A stretch of 64,000 nt of DNA from Castor canadensis (taxonomy: Eukaryota > Chordata > Mammalia > Rodentia > Castoridae): the NCBI RefSeq assembly GCF_047511655.1, contig NC_133386.1:79549501-79613500 (forward strand), written 5' to 3'. Both the position numbers and the translations under genes were made by a program. The number at the start of each line of letters is the position of its first letter. The first letter of the stretch is position 1. Below are positions 1 to 13,380 of the stretch, one piece after another. Below the pieces are notes generated by a model that saw only the letters and a list, made by a program, of their open reading frames with translations, had not been told where the DNA came from and made no database searches.

Positions 1-1686
1 TAAGGTTAGTTACTATGCAATTCTAGACATCTGAGCAGTCCTCTTTTTAAAGTTGACTTTTTATATCAGCCTTGTCCAGAAGGAAGGAGATGGTAAAGAG
101 GTAACATAGAGTAATAAAAGAAATCTTGTCTTTGAGTGCTGTGGGGATCCTGGAGATCTGAACCTTAGAGAAAGCTCAGAGGATAACTTCAGGTAATAGG
201 TTTGGGTTTCCAGAAACTTTGCCAGGAATAGCAGAGCTGGGTTAAATAGCTTCAGTATCTAAGAGCAATGACACTGGTAACCTTAAAAGCTGAAGGTAAG
301 ATAGGTAAACAAGAGAGAGTCAGGTAACTGTTTACCTGAACTAAACTATAGTTTCTCTAAGGGTCAACCTTGGTCAAACAGGATTACTCAGTTCCTCTGA
401 GGCAGGTATCCTAATACTTTATAGTCTGCAAAGTGTATTGAGTGGATTAGTGAATGATAAAGAGCCCCATGTTCAGGTGGAAATTATTTATTCTATAAAC
501 CTGGAACATTGACTAAATCCAATGATGGCTTTTAGGCAGTTTTGGGGATCCAGCCACTCCTATACACTTTTCTTTCCTTTGGTGATTCAAAGTCTACAAG
601 GGAAAAAGAAGAATAGCTTTTTTAAAATTTTAAGCATGGAGAAACTTATAACTATATTTTTGATAGTTCTATTTAGGATGTTCCATACTTTTTATGTGAT
701 CAGTTAAAGGAAATCCTTTGGTGTATGAATGGACATTCAATTAAACTTTCTTTAGCAAAAAAATGTTGCTTTGTTTAAAAAATGTTTTTATTCTGAAATG
801 AGATGGTGGTCAATTGTCAACTTCTTTTTAAAAAGTCATTAACAAGTTTGTTGATGTGTATAGAGAGGAGGTGGTCCTGAGAGAAAAGCCTTCTTAGAGT
901 GTGTGTTTATTAAGGCATATTTTCAGAAGATATGAATTATCTTACACTTTACTGCTTATAATTTGACACCCACCAAAAACAAGCTGCCAAATGGAATGTT
1001 TAGATAACAGTTAGTCATTGTGAAAACAGAAACTTAAGCTAAAAACTTGAGCATTATTTGAAAATGAAAAATAATAACAAAAATATTAAAACCCTATTTA
1101 TGACAGCAAATAAATACAAATTTTAAAAGGACACCACACAATGTCATTGTCAAATCATATCTAAGTAGAGTTAAAGTTGCTGAAACTTGTAGATCCTCCC
1201 TTTAAAAATAATTTCAAACTCACTTTTTTGGCATCATTATGCCTAAGCATCAAAGATTAGATGATCATGTGCCCACTGTAAGGGAGTTAATACAGTAACC
1301 TTAAAATGACAGGGCACTATGGGAAAGTGACTGGGAAGTAGTGACAAGGTCTGACAGGAATGAACCAATGTGGGTTGTAATACACAAGTACATGGAAGCA
1401 ACACTAGGAATTTCTCTGTATAGCTATCCTTATCTCAAGCTAGCAAAAATGCTATGTCTTTCTTATTATTTCTATGTCTTCTCTTCAACAGAATTTTTTA
1501 AAAAAAGATTAGATGAAGGATCACTAAACTTTTCTATAATAGGTAAAAATTATTTTAAGCTTTGTGGGCCAAGAGGTTTGAGTATAAATACTCATATAGT
1601 AAAAGGGAAAATAAATTGTTACAGTTTTTATTAAAAAATTGAAATTATAATTGACAACAATTTTTTACAATACAATTCTACTAATA
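1..1686. other. Intergenic, no gene or repeat recognised
   Basis: AT-rich unique-looking sequence. The ORFs here (61 and 97 codons) have no recognisable domain and no coding bias that I can see. Confidence 0.7.
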
Positions 1687-1832
1687 AGAAGAATGGATTT
1701 TTTTGTTTGTTTTTAGACAGGGTCTTGCTATGTATCCCAGGCTGGTCTGGAACTCATGATATTCCAGCCTCAGCCTCCTGAGTGCTGGAATTATAGGCAT
1801 GTATCACTATACCTGGCTAGAAGAATGTATTT
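1687..1832 (-). mobile_element. B1-like SINE (7SL-derived), antisense, with TSD
   Basis: Positions 1711-1818 read as the reverse complement of a B1/Alu-type monomer (acagggtcttgctatgt, then gcctcagcctcctgagtgctgg). Flanking repeats AGAAGAATGGATTT (1687-1700) and AGAAGAATGTATTT (1819-1832) are a target-site duplication with one mismatch. Confidence 0.85.
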
Positions 1833-1929
1833 TGAAAAAAATAGCATTCCACTTAATCGAAGTTCAACATTAGTGTTCCCTGATGTCCAGTAGATTGCAG
1901 ATGTTTTTCTCTAAGAACCCGTTACTAGC

Positions 1930-2250
1930 CACACATCAAGGCACAGGTCTGTAATCACAGATACATGGGAGGATCATGGTACAGTTCATCCCTAGACAAA
2001 AATGCAAGACCCTACTTGAAAAATAACCAAGCAAAAAGGGCTAGGGGCATGACTGAAGTGGTAGTGTGCCTACTTAGCAAGCAGAAGGCCCTGAGTTTAA
2101 GCTCTTCCCCCAAAAACAGGGTTGAAGATATAGCTCAGAGGTAGAGCTCTTGCCTTAGCAAGAGCTAAGGGTTCAATCCTGGGATGCCCTGGGTTCAATC
2201 CTAAGCATCACAATAAATATATACATACATACATAAATACATAAATACCT
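1930..2250 (+). mobile_element. Composite B1-like/ID-like SINE followed by a second ID-like SINE and a tetranucleotide tail
   Basis: 1930-2030 is a degraded B1-like head. 2037-2110 is an ID-like part (gtggtagtgtgcctacttagcaagcag). 2121-2215 is a second tRNA-derived ID-like unit (atagctcagaggtagagctc, ggttcaatcctgggatg). 2212-2250 is a tail of TACA/TAAA units. Confidence 0.75.
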
Positions 2251-3064
2251 TTCATAGTTCCTGGACTACATAAAAATAGGCTGTTGGCTTGATTTTGCCT
2301 GCTGACTATAGTTTGATGCTTGGGTTAGATAATCGAAAGATCAACAAAAGCAATTGTCCACAGAAGAGCAAGAATGGTTTGCCAGTAACTGCTGCAGAGA
2401 TTGAGATTAACATGGAAGTGATAATAAGCATCCTGTTAGGAGAAAATATGCCTGGAACATAGCAATGTGAGCCAGGAACAGCCAACATAGAAGGGGAAGA
2501 AGGGCATTCTGAATGTGAAAGAGCAGAGGGATCCCTTTGTATCAGTGGTGAAGAGCATCACTTGTTCCTTAGCCAGAAAGAACTAGAAAACTAAGCCAGA
2601 TCCTACCAAGAATCAATTCACTGTTGGTGAAATGAACCTAGCTTTCACTCTAAATCTGTAGTAGTATGCTTTTATTTGTAAGTCCCTCTGTCATAAAGAC
2701 ACAAGTTAAGAAGCAACTTAAGTGTGTACATGATATATTGGCAAGTTATATGTTGTCATCTGGGTCAAGATTCTGAGATTCAAAGTGAGCAAAAAGAGAT
2801 GCACAGCTTGGGACACCCTTCCTACCCAATGCTGTAGTAAGACTATTTCTGTCTGTCCATTACATGACAATGTCTTAACTAATTTATGACTTGATTCTTT
2901 TTCACACACAGGGATCCATTTAACAAAATTTTTTGGCTAGGAAGAGTAATTTATCTATTCAAAAGGTTTTGTATTTTGTGTGAGCATTTAATACCTTTTC
3001 ATATTTTTTAATGTCCCTAGATAAGAAGTGTTCTTTAAAGAAAAGGACTCAGGTAAAGAAATTC
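2251..3064. other. Intergenic, no gene recognised
   Basis: Unique-looking sequence. The short minus-strand ORFs at 2306-2488 and 2718-2909 show no recognisable features. Confidence 0.6.
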
Positions 3065-3300
3065 TTTAGAGTCTGGCTGCTGAATTTGAATCTGCATGTT
3101 ACTTTATGAGACCTTGGACAAGTTACTTATTTATTTGTTCTCAGTATCAATTTCCTAAGGTCAAAAGTGAGAATACCAGTGTCTACCTCATTGGGTTTTT
3201 GTATGCTTTAAGTGAAATGAATCCACATAGACTGCTTAGAATATTGCCAGGTACATGTCAACATCTCAGTATGCCCTCAATAAATATCAGCTATTCATTT
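3065..3300 (+). mobile_element. MIR SINE
   Basis: Matches the MIR order: gaccttggacaagttactta, tcaatttcctaaggtcaaaa, tacctcattgggttttt, ccaggtacat and the CAATAAATAT end. Confidence 0.85.
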
Positions 3301-3369
3301 GATAAGTTGTTATTCAATTTACTTATGATATTTATCATAATTGCAATATTATTTTTGACAAATTAATAA

Positions 3370-3560
3370 ATTTATCACCAACATTTGTCCAAGACTTACT
3401 CTATGCCAGGCAATATTTATTTACACTGGAGATATATCATGAAAAAAGTAGATAAATGTGTATAGTCTTGTGGCGCTTTCATCCTGATGAGAGGAAAAAG
3501 AGCAGAACCCAAAATTAAATCCAATGTATAAGTCAGGTGACAATACATACCATGGAGAAA
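3370..3560 (+). mobile_element. Ancient mammalian interspersed repeat (family not named)
   Basis: Degraded copy of the widespread repeat that begins with a form of tattgagcacctactatgtg, ccaggcactg and ggagatacagcag. Fuller copies lie at 52750-53230 and 59020-60040. Confidence 0.5.
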
Positions 3561-5544
3561 ATTAACCCAGGACTTAAATGGGGAAATCACTTTCAGGACT
3601 GAAAAGTGAAATCAGTTTAAAATAGTCTGGGGAATGTCCATAAAGCTCCCCAAACATGGGGATTCTTTCCTGATTGCCAAGCTGCTAGTGTTCCCAGGAT
3701 GTACAGCAAGCATTCCCTTCTCTTCCCAAATTCACCCTGAAAACAGTGCTGAGGGAGCTCCTCCCACAGACTACTGAAAATCATGGGTTTTTGTCTTCCT
3801 TCCAGGGCCTGTCATGTTCTAGCTCATGGTGAAATCATACATTTAATCACATATGCATAGTACTTGCAAAAACGTCCAACATAAAGACTGCTTTATAACA
3901 TGTTGTGTCATAACTTCAAAAGGTAAAGGGGCCAGAGCTGAGAATAACTGAGTTCTCCCCAGAGCTCTGGTTGGACTATGGAGGGGCATAGACCTGAAGT
4001 TAGAATGGGGTTACCCTTTGCTATTACTATCATCTGTGCCAGTTTTTCCCTGAAGCAACAGCTGGTTTCTGAATTGTTGGTTCACTCTAAAGGCAGATTT
4101 CCAGGCTATAGTTTCCTTCCAATAAACTCAGAGGAGCAGATGATGAAAGGAAAGGGAAGAAACAGAGAGAGAGGCCTCACTGAGGGCCCCCATGGTTGTG
4201 TGCTGATGTTCTTGCATGTTTTTCTGATGTGGCTACATTTTCTGGCAGGAAGTATTCTCTCCTACACACCTCAGTATCTAACTTCCAGCTGCAGCCCTAG
4301 GCCTCACCTTGGCCACTAATACTATTCCATGTATCTCAGGTCCCTGACTTCAGACAGTGAGGAAGATGGCAGGTTGTTGGGGTGACAGTTGATGGAAAGG
4401 CCTATTTTCTTATACTGGTTGGGAGAATCAAGCCAAGGCCTGGGGACTACAGGGAGAGGAGGAGTCTGTGCAACTGATGTCCTTCAGGGACCCTATTGGT
4501 GCCAGGTGGCTACTATGGTGATCCTAGATAGTCCAACCCTCTTACCTCTAAAACTTTGTTTCTGGACAAAGGCTTTTTGTTATGTGATAAAGTCTATGTC
4601 AAGTACAAATTGCCATTTCTGTGGGAAGCCAAATAATCCTGGAGCACCTGTTTAATATAACTTTCTTTTTTCCAAATATTCAAATTAAACCTGAGAAAAT
4701 CTGCAAAATAAAAATAAAATAAAATAGACTGGATAATCAGGGATGTATTCATGGATACTGTGGCCTTTTCTCCCAAAGGGTTGAGAGCCGTGCACTAGCG
4801 CTGTCATATTTAGTACATAAAAATATGGAACATTCCATTAAATTTGATCAGTCATTCTTTATTTTATCTGGCAACTGCAGAGGAATTCAGAGTCCTGTTT
4901 TCTTTTGGAATAAAGGGAAATTAGTTTTAATGATAAGTTCTAATGGGAAGTGGGTATTATGTGTGCAAAAGGGAAAATGTTGCATGTCTTCAGGGCTCCA
5001 TTTGCACTACTGCAGAAGTTCATGCTGGGTGTCTTATTCTGAGCACTTGAAGTTTTCATATTTCTCTAGACTTCTACTTTTGAGTGAATGGGAAGTAGAA
5101 CATATTGATATAGAACAGCTTCCTCCTAACTCCTGATATTTACTACTTAGGGTCATAGAAAGTCAAACTGAAAATAATCTTAGGTATCAGGCAATACTAT
5201 TGTAAGGAAAAGTCCAACAAGTTGTGCAGTATCATGAGGATAGTGCCTTTCTGATTATTGATTTAGATGCTTGAAAGGTCAGTGAGCTATAAGAAGGAAA
5301 AAACTTTCCATATTTGAATTTCCAGTTTTTTCTCTGCAATTTTTCACCCATGGTTCAGTGTAACAAAATTTCCCACCTAAGAATGGTTTCAACAGTCTCT
5401 TGTGCCAGTTTGTGTTGTGCAGTACAACTCTCTTAGTGATTCGATGCTGTTCTGTAATAAAAATTGGGGGAAAGCTAGTTTTATCTTGGCTCTGGGTCTA
5501 TGGTAGTAGTGTTGATCATTGCATGAAATTGGAAGATAGAACCA
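3561..5544. other. Intergenic, no gene recognised
   Basis: Includes ORFs of 113, 88 and 103 codons on the + strand. None has recognisable domains or splice context, and I treat them as chance ORFs. An A-rich AAAAT tract lies at about 4704-4726. Confidence 0.6.
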
Positions 5545-5665
5545 GCTCTTTGTAGATGAGGGCAGGGCATTTTGTTAACTCTGTGCTCATTTTTGAGACT
5601 TTGGTTTCCAGAACAGTGTCTATTACATTAGGGTACTCAGTAAATATGTTACAAAAAGTGAATGA
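5545..5665 (+). mobile_element. L2 LINE 3' end
   Basis: The sequence gagggcagggcattttgtt, ccagaacagtgtctattaca, gtactcagtaaatatgtt and a GAATGAA end matches the L2 3' terminal pattern. Confidence 0.7.
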
Positions 5666-6875
5666 AGACTTGTAGTACTATGAGGTACTCTTAAAGGCAA
5701 AACCTATTTTTTTTCTTATGTTGCTTTGAATCAATGCTTATTTGTATTCTTCTGACTTAAAAAATATGTTACAGAATTTTTTTTTCAGATGGTGAAAAAA
5801 ATATGTTGCAGTGGTTCAGGCCCAGAGACTGACTGTTGAGTTAATCCTTGCTTCATGCATCTTACCTATATGATTCTTCTTTATCTTTGCACTAAGTTCT
5901 TGCTTCTATAAAATTGGAGCAATAATACTAGTATTATATTAGTAACTCCTCTCTTGCCAAATTTTTAAGTTGCTATATAGAAGACTTAAATCAGTGTTTA
6001 TAACATACAAGGCACTGAAGTATTATCTTTTATGTTAAAATCTTAATCTTATATCATGCCTAATATATCTTATGCTTATATAATGCTTAGCACATGGTTT
6101 GTGATCTACATTGGTCATTGGATGACTAATAATATTTATGCATTAGAAAAAATGTTAACTGTTTACTTCAATATGTAGAGTTCTTTTTAAAATATTGAAA
6201 ATCAGTATAATGATTAAAATATCATTACTTGATTATCCCAGTCATTAAGAATTTTAAGAGAGACTAGGCTGAGTAAAGATAAATAAACTTTTTCATTGAC
6301 CTCTCTCAGGAGCTGGATAGCAAACATATTTTTGCACAGGAAGAAGGCAAAGCCTTCCCATTGTAACCATGGGTCACATCCACATTGGCAAGTTCACGAC
6401 CATTAATGGGCTTTTCTTGTTGGAAACCCAAAGAAAACAGAGATGAGAGTGAGGTGGGAGAGTGGCTTATCAATATGTACATTTACCTCATTTTCCTCTT
6501 CCTACACACAAAGTTTATCATAGAGGTGACTCCATCCTTACTTTATCACAAATTGGCTTTCTTTCTTCCATGCCAGTAAATCCACTTTGGCTAAATTTAC
6601 TTAAATCCTTCTTATTTGTTATACCCAAGAATTCTTTCTCAGTCCTCCCTTGACTCTGGAGCATCTTGAGCACACTATTCTTTGTGAATCTCACTGTCTC
6701 AGACATCCTCTATCTTCAGCCTCATCTTCTCCTCTAGCTGTCCCTCTCTGCTTATTTCTCCAGGATGATTCCTCTTCCTCTGCTTCCCTATTGTATATGG
6801 CTCCCAAGTCTTTGTAATTAGCTCTCATCTCTTCTCATAAGTTCCTCTTTGCTTTTGTCTTGAATATCTATTAAT
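5666..6875. other. Intergenic, no gene recognised
   Basis: AT-rich, then a pyrimidine-rich stretch at about 6700-6790. Nothing assignable. Confidence 0.6.
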
Positions 6876-7325
6876 TAGAGCAGTAGGCTGAATAAATGGC
6901 CTCCAAAGATACAAAGTCTTAATCCCTGGAGCCTGTAGATACTGTCATATGTGGAGGAAAAGGCTTACACATGTGTTAAAGTCAATGGTCTTCAGATGGG
7001 AAAACTATATTGGGTTTATCAGGTGGGCCTCAAATGTCACCATTAAGTGTTTATAATGCCAAAAACAGAGATTGGAATGATGCATCACAGACCAAGAAAT
7101 GCCGTCCATCATCCCCCCAAAGCAGGAGAAAACTGGATATGGATTCTCCCCAGTCTCTCCAGAGGGAGTGTGGTCCATGATTTTGGTTCAGGGACACTGA
7201 TTTTGGACTTCTGGCCTCTAGAAATGTGAAAGAATATATTTCCATTGTTTCTAACTCAGCTTCAAATGGTCATTTTCAAGTTGGTGATAATTTTGGTTAT
7301 AGCAGCCACAAGAAACAAATATAAT
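6876..7325 (+). mobile_element. MLT1-like (ERVL-MaLR) LTR
   Basis: Shows the MaLR pattern: taggctgaataaatggcctc, cttaatccctggagcctgta, aggtgggcctcaaatgtcac, agaaaactggatatggattc, ggacttctggcctctagaaa and the AGCAGCCACAAGAAAC end. No coding remnant. Confidence 0.8.
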
Positions 7326-7439
7326 CAATAAATATTAAACCTATGTCTTCAGTTACTGTCTCTTTTCTGACTGCTAAAGCCATGCAACCAAATGCCTGCT
7401 GGACCTCCCAACCATACTTGCTGTTGAAGCTAGATCTGA

Positions 7440-7660
7440 GCTAGCCATTATTGAGCACTAGCCATGTGCCAGGCTCCATGCAAATGCTCTTTAGAAAGAG
7501 CATCTCATTAATACATTTTCAGCACTGCCTACAGTCCTATAAGGTAGACATTGCATTGTCTTTGCTTTAGAACAAGGGAACCAAGACACTGAGAATTTAA
7601 CTAGTGCAGTTGCCCAAAGTTGTAAAGATGACAAAACCTAGAACTGAGATTTGGGGCCTA
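7440..7660 (-). mobile_element. MIR SINE, antisense
   Basis: attgagcactagccatgtgc, tcctataaggtagacattgc and agttgcccaaagttgtaaag follow the reverse complement of MIR. Confidence 0.8.
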
Positions 7661-8204
7661 GTGTGCTCTGGCTTTAGAGCCAAACAGTGGTTACAGTGCT
7701 GTATTGCTCCAAATTGTATTGCTCCTGGTGTCACAGGGTACTCAGAACCTGTAGCAGACTCTGGCAGCAGTATCAAGGGCCTCAGAAGGCACACTGCTTT
7801 AGTTAAATTAAAAAATCCTTTACAGAGCCACTAGTACATGCCAGGTGCTCAGTGTTGTTCCTTGCAGTCATTATCAGGTATGACCTGAGGTTCTCGTTCA
7901 AAAATCAAAGTTTTTGAGGCTTAGTTAAAACATACATTAGAAAGAAAACCTGAGCCAGACAGGAATTTTGCTGTTTCCTAAAAGCGTCATGTTTACTGCC
8001 AAACTTTGTTCATAGAATACTGTGGCTTTCATGTTGCTATGGGCTTCTGGGGCAAAGTGGAAAAGCTGAAATGAAAGCTTCCTTTCAGCATTCGTGAGTT
8101 TAACCTTCCATGCCATATTTGGTCTATCTATCTGACATTCTCCCATCTCTTCTTTCTTTGCTGTTGTCATCATGTGAAATGTAGATGGTAATATTAGCTA
8201 TATT
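7661..8204. other. Intergenic, no gene recognised
   Basis: Unique-looking. The 78-codon minus-strand ORF at 7937-8173 is not recognised. Confidence 0.6.
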
Positions 8205-8390
8205 ATCTTAGTCATCTACCAGGTACTAAGTAGTATTCATATACTAGTTATTGAGTCCCTTTCATAATTTTTCAAAGAGAGTATTATTATTATTATTACC
8301 TTTTACAGGGAGTACTGAGGCCTAGAGAGACTAATTTGTCCAAGCTCACACAGAGCAGAGTTTGGATTCAGAGACTCAAGCAATTAAAAT
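8205..8390 (-). mobile_element. MIR SINE, antisense, with (ATT)n
   Basis: ttacagggagtactgaggcc, agagactaatttgtccaagc and cacacagagcagagtttgga match reverse-complement MIR. A short ATT run lies at 8283-8297. Confidence 0.75.
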
Positions 8391-8499
8391 TACTGAACTA
8401 CAATAATGAAAATTCTAAACCTAATTAAAATTGTTTCCTCATCACTTTGGGCAATGATGAAGGAAAGGGCAGGAGAGAACAAAGTTCTTCCTGCTGTGT

Positions 8500-8865
8500 T
8501 AGCTTTCGGTCACTGAGACAAAAATATCTGATATAATCACCTTATAAGAAGGAAAAGATTATTTTGGCTCACAGTTTTGGGGGTTTCAGCCCATGTTCTG
8601 TTGCTTTTAGGCATGTAGTAAATTAATACATTGGGGTGGGAGTGTATGGTAGTGTTGGTAGGAGCTGCTTACTTCATAAAGGTGGCTAGGAAATGAAAAA
8701 GAGAGAGAAGCAGGGCCTGTGAACCTATTCCCTTTAAGGGCACCTCTCTAGTGACCCAACTTTTTCATTCAGGCTCCACCTCTTAAATAGTGCCATTGGC
8801 TGGGGACTAAGCCTTTAATGCATGGGCCTTGCCTTTGGGAGAGACTTAAACTATAGCACACAGTT
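8500..8865 (-). mobile_element. MaLR-type LTR, antisense
   Basis: Begins tgttagctttcggtcactga and gattattttggctcacagtt, and ends with a MaLR-like 'gagacttaaactatagca'. This is the reverse complement of THE1/MST/ORR1-type LTRs. Confidence 0.75.
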
Positions 8866-11800
8866 AGGAAAAGGCCAACTCCAAAGAGCCAGATACCATG
8901 ATTTCTGTCTCTGGACATTGCCTCATACTTGAGCACAATGATTTTAGTAATAGCGTTGATGTTTCTACTGCCTTCACCTTCAGATTTCTGTGGTGATAGC
9001 TCCTCTATGCAGAAGTGGGTCTTCAAGAAATGACCCAAGCATTGTATGCACATATGAATAATAATAAAAAAAAAAGAAGTTGAACTGTCCTGGGACTCTC
9101 ACTGCTTGGGCTTTTGTAAGATTTGGAAAAATAAAACATGTTAGGCACAATCAAGACTATACTCTCTTTTCATATCAAATTCCTCTCCATGATCCTTCTT
9201 GCATAGCTCCAGACTATCTATGGACATTTTGGGAGACTGAATTGAGGATGCCTTTGCTTAGGTTCAGTGGGATGTTTTGATGTGGTCTGCAATCATTTCC
9301 AGTTGTAGTGATAGTTCCTGCTACCTGTGTGTGTAGGAATAATTTTAGAGTCCTTTGCCCAGTCATTTGGGGTGACAGAATGAAGACACAAGACCAGAGG
9401 TTGTAATATGGGATAAGCAAGTTCTACAGAATTTAGAATATCTGAGTAGTTGAGGAGAAAAAAAAGGTTTGAAATATTCAGAGGTAGAATTTTTTTAAAG
9501 TTCTTTAAATTATCTTCATGGAAACTTGTAATCAAAGGTTTGTGTTCTTATTGATGTCATTTTAACTCAGAAGTTCTCTCCTATTAGGAAGTTCACTAGG
9601 GGACAATTGATGAGTATGCAACCAAAAAATGTATGAAAATGCCCTAGAATATATCAAGGAGCTAAGGAATAAATAAGACTATTTTCCTGGATTTTATGAT
9701 GGCCATGGTATTTGTCAGTTTTTTACAATGTATACTTGTGCTAATTTTTTTTGTTATTCTAAGTAAACATTCACACTTATATCTGTTATTTGTTACTCTG
9801 TATTTACTAAAGATGGGCCCTCTTAATTGTATAAGCTTCAGATCTCATAAATCCTGAATTCTTCCCTGCCAAAATAGCATGTAAGAATATACTAACTAAT
9901 CAGAGCTTTTAGTGAATGATTGGTGGTAGGACAGAGGCAGAAGAATGCAGATCTAGGGGGCTTGCCAGGGGAGTGGTTTTGGAACTGAACCAATCTGCAC
10001 TTTCTAATAACAGCTGGTCAGGTCCCACACACTGCTTGGCCCCCATGTCTCACTTACAGTATCATATTTCCTTTCAGCCAGGGCCATCTGATGAACAAGC
10101 AGTTGTCATCACTCCCCTAACCCACAGTGAATCTCTTCTCCACCTTTTATGGGGGCCTAAAATATCAGAATTAGAAGCACATTCCTTTGTGTTTATGAAA
10201 TGCTTCAATCTTTGAGAAAGAAATTATTAAAAGCAAATGTTTTTACAAGCAATTGGACCACAAATCAGCATTAAGTATCCCTTACTCTGGGGATCAGAAA
10301 ATGCTGATGAGGATGAGGATACTGACCTTCCAACTCTGATATTTACTCTGAATCAGATAATATATCATACTATATAATGTGCACTACTTCAGTCAATTCT
10401 GCAATAGAAGGCAACTGAAACTTAGAGGGGTCACACAGCTCTAAGCGGCTGAACAAGAAACTTGGGCACAAAAGAGTTAAATGACAAATAAGGAGAGAGT
10501 TTAAGATGTTTGGGCATTTCACAATCATGCCTTGGGCCAGCCCTACCCTTACTGTTTTCCCCAACTCTAGTGAAATGCTGATTAGTACTTCTTCTAATCA
10601 CAAGGAAAAGAGTAGAATATATTCTATATTGTACAGAGTGTAAAAAATAATCCTTAGGTAATGAAAGTGTCTTCCCCAGCATAAGGAACATAATTGGGAT
10701 TAAAAATCCAATGACACCTGGATTTAAACAAAATCAATTATCAAGGGAAAAGGTTTTTAAGACAATTAGAAACACACAGTTAAACATTAGCATTCAATAG
10801 TTTGAAGTGTTTGGGTTTTGCAATGGTGTGGTTTGGAAGCTTTCCAGTAGAAAAGCTATTTTCTTTTAAGAGGAGAGCTCTCTGCAATATTTTCTTTCTG
10901 AAATAATGTGATCCTAATGACGTCTTATATGACCCAAAGTTTAAATAGACCTTATTATTTTAATTGACCGCATTCTTACTAGGTTTTTACAGGTCAGCAA
11001 TGAAGTATCAACAGCTTCCTGATAACTAATCCTACTTGACCAAAAGAACTGTTAGCTTGTTATTCTTATCTATGCTTAGAGGAAGCTTTTATATGTACCA
11101 GACTTCCTCAGTGAGTAGAAATGAACAAACTGACATTCTGTAGAAAGCTCCAGCATTGTGGCGTTTGAGAATGAAGAAACAGATGGAAATGATGATGTTG
11201 CCTTGTCTTCAGCTCTTACTTGCTGAAATTCTGTGGTTCATTGGGTACAGGATTGACTTTACAGCAGAGTCAGCAGCACAAGTAGCCAGGTCAGGAGTAG
11301 CTCTCTAGGTGGCTCTATCAAAACGTATGGACTTTTAGCTGATGCAGTTACCTGGGATTGAGAAGCAAGGGGGAAGGCATCTTAACTAGCAACAACAGTA
11401 ATTTCCCCAGGAATTTAATTTTCTACCATAAATGAAACTCATTCTTTGACTCTGAAGATCATTAAGAATCAACTATTAAAATACAGCTGTAATCTTTCCT
11501 TGTCACCTACAACCAAAGTATCTGGTTAGAAGGAGAAGGGAGAGGTATGTTGTTAGGCCTGATGCTAACCCCAGAAAGAGGAAAGGGGATGAAATAATAA
11601 ATATATTTTCTTCAACTGCCTTAGAGAGTAGGAAGCTGATGCTGGCCCCTTCTAGCAATTTGTAAGTGGGTTGTTTGAACATATGGGTTAGAACATGTTC
11701 ACAGACGTGGGTGTGTCTGTGTATATGTGAAATGAAAAGGCTTATTATTAGATTCAGCCTCTTGTCAGCATAGTATGAAGTTCCTCAGGTAAGGACATGC

Positions 11801-12859
11801 TTTATAATTAAAGGATTTCTGTATCTCCTAATTGCCCATGACATGTACCCCTTCTTTCCAAATTTCTGATTTTCAGTGATGGTATATTATCTCTTTTCTC
11901 ATCAGGTTAAATACAATGTGCTCAAGTATGTATGGATAAAGAGACTCATTAAAATGACCATCTCTAAGATAGATCATTCCATCCAATATTAGACAAAATA
12001 ATTATTTATTAGACAAAATAATATATTTATCTCAGAGTGCTATGTATTTTTATTACTTACTATGGCAATGGTGCAATTTTTGAACATGTTGTATGGTGAT
12101 GATTTTGTACATTAAACTAAGTAGTCAAGATTTCACTGTGAAAAGTTTGGCAAAACTACAATGGACCAGAGAGATTTCTCAAAAAGAATGAAGACTGAAG
12201 AGACACAGGATTTAAAATTTCCTCCCATGCATGAAAGTTTTTGGAAACACCTTGGACTTGTTTATGAACTCTGATACAGATACACCAATGGTCCAGAAAA
12301 ATCATGCCCAACTGAGAGATGAAATAACCACCCACTGGTGACCATCAGAGGATGTTCCAATTCTTTTGTATGTACTCTTCTGAAAAAATTGCTGGGATGT
12401 ATGTCATTTTCCTATGTTAATGGTACAATCTCATATTTTTTTTACCATGTATAAGTTATAGTAGACAATATTTTAAAGAACAGTTTGGATATGAATATAA
12501 GAACATGCTACTTAAAAATGAAAGAAAATCTATCACAGAACTCCATCTCCTCTCTTTGTGTCTCTTCTTAGGTGATTCTTCCATTCCCATGTATTTGAGG
12601 AAGTCTTATGATGTTGATGAATCCCCTCTTCTTTCTGCCTCCATCATTGCTTAGGTCTAGGCTAGTGACCATTTTGGTCACTGTGCAGAGTAACAAATTC
12701 TCTTCAAAGCACAATCCCATACTTACATATGCACACTTATGTGCATAAAAATTGAAAGAAAATGTTATGAAATGATGTAATGACTTTTTTCATATTTTCT
12801 ATTTACGTTATTCTACTTAATTGATGTTGCTGGAGAAGACCATTAAGATGACTGTATAA
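8866..12859. other. Intergenic, about 4 kb without gene or recognised repeat
   Basis: Includes a less degraded, unique-looking block at about 10690-11000 with a RUNX-type TGTGGTTT (10827-10834) and a CRE-like TGACGTCT (10918-10925). Also a local duplication of ATTAGACAAAATAAT at about 11990-12025. ORFs (99 codons or fewer) are not recognised. Confidence 0.6.
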
Positions 12860-13380
12860 CCTGATGGGTTGTGACCCACAGTTTGAAAAACATTGTTCTA
12901 AACCAGAAAAATCCTTTACACAGATATCTGCAGTGTTCTAGTAACTGGTTTCTTTTCTATGTTCCCTCTTCAATTTCCCACTCCTTCTAGAAACAAGAAG
13001 GATCTCAAAAAATAAATCAAATCATATTACTCCCTTTTTAAAGCTTTCAGTGGTTTCTTGAACTTACAATAGAATCCAAACTCCTCACTACAGCTATGTG
13101 ATATGACCTTTGCCTGTCTCTCCAATATAATCTCCTGCCATTTCCTCCTTCCTCAAAATTCTCTGGCTCCATACAACTTGTTTCAGTTCCTCCAACACAT
13201 CAGATTCTTGTCTGACTGGGTACAAGTTGCTCCCTTTGCCAGAAGTACTTTTTGCCCCAACTTCTTACAACTGGGTGCTGCCTGTCTTTTAGTTCTTGCC
13301 AAAAAGGTTTAAAAGATAAACAGAGAGACCTTTTGTGACCACTGGGGGTTTAAACAGGTTATCTCTTTTAATCTATTTCA
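12860..13380 (+). mobile_element. L2 LINE fragment
   Basis: Reads as L2 sequence: cctgtctctccaatataatc, tcctgccatttcctccttcc, ctccctttgccagaagtact and gagagaccttttgtgaccac. The 69-codon ORF at 13103-13312 lies entirely inside and is not a gene. Confidence 0.75.
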
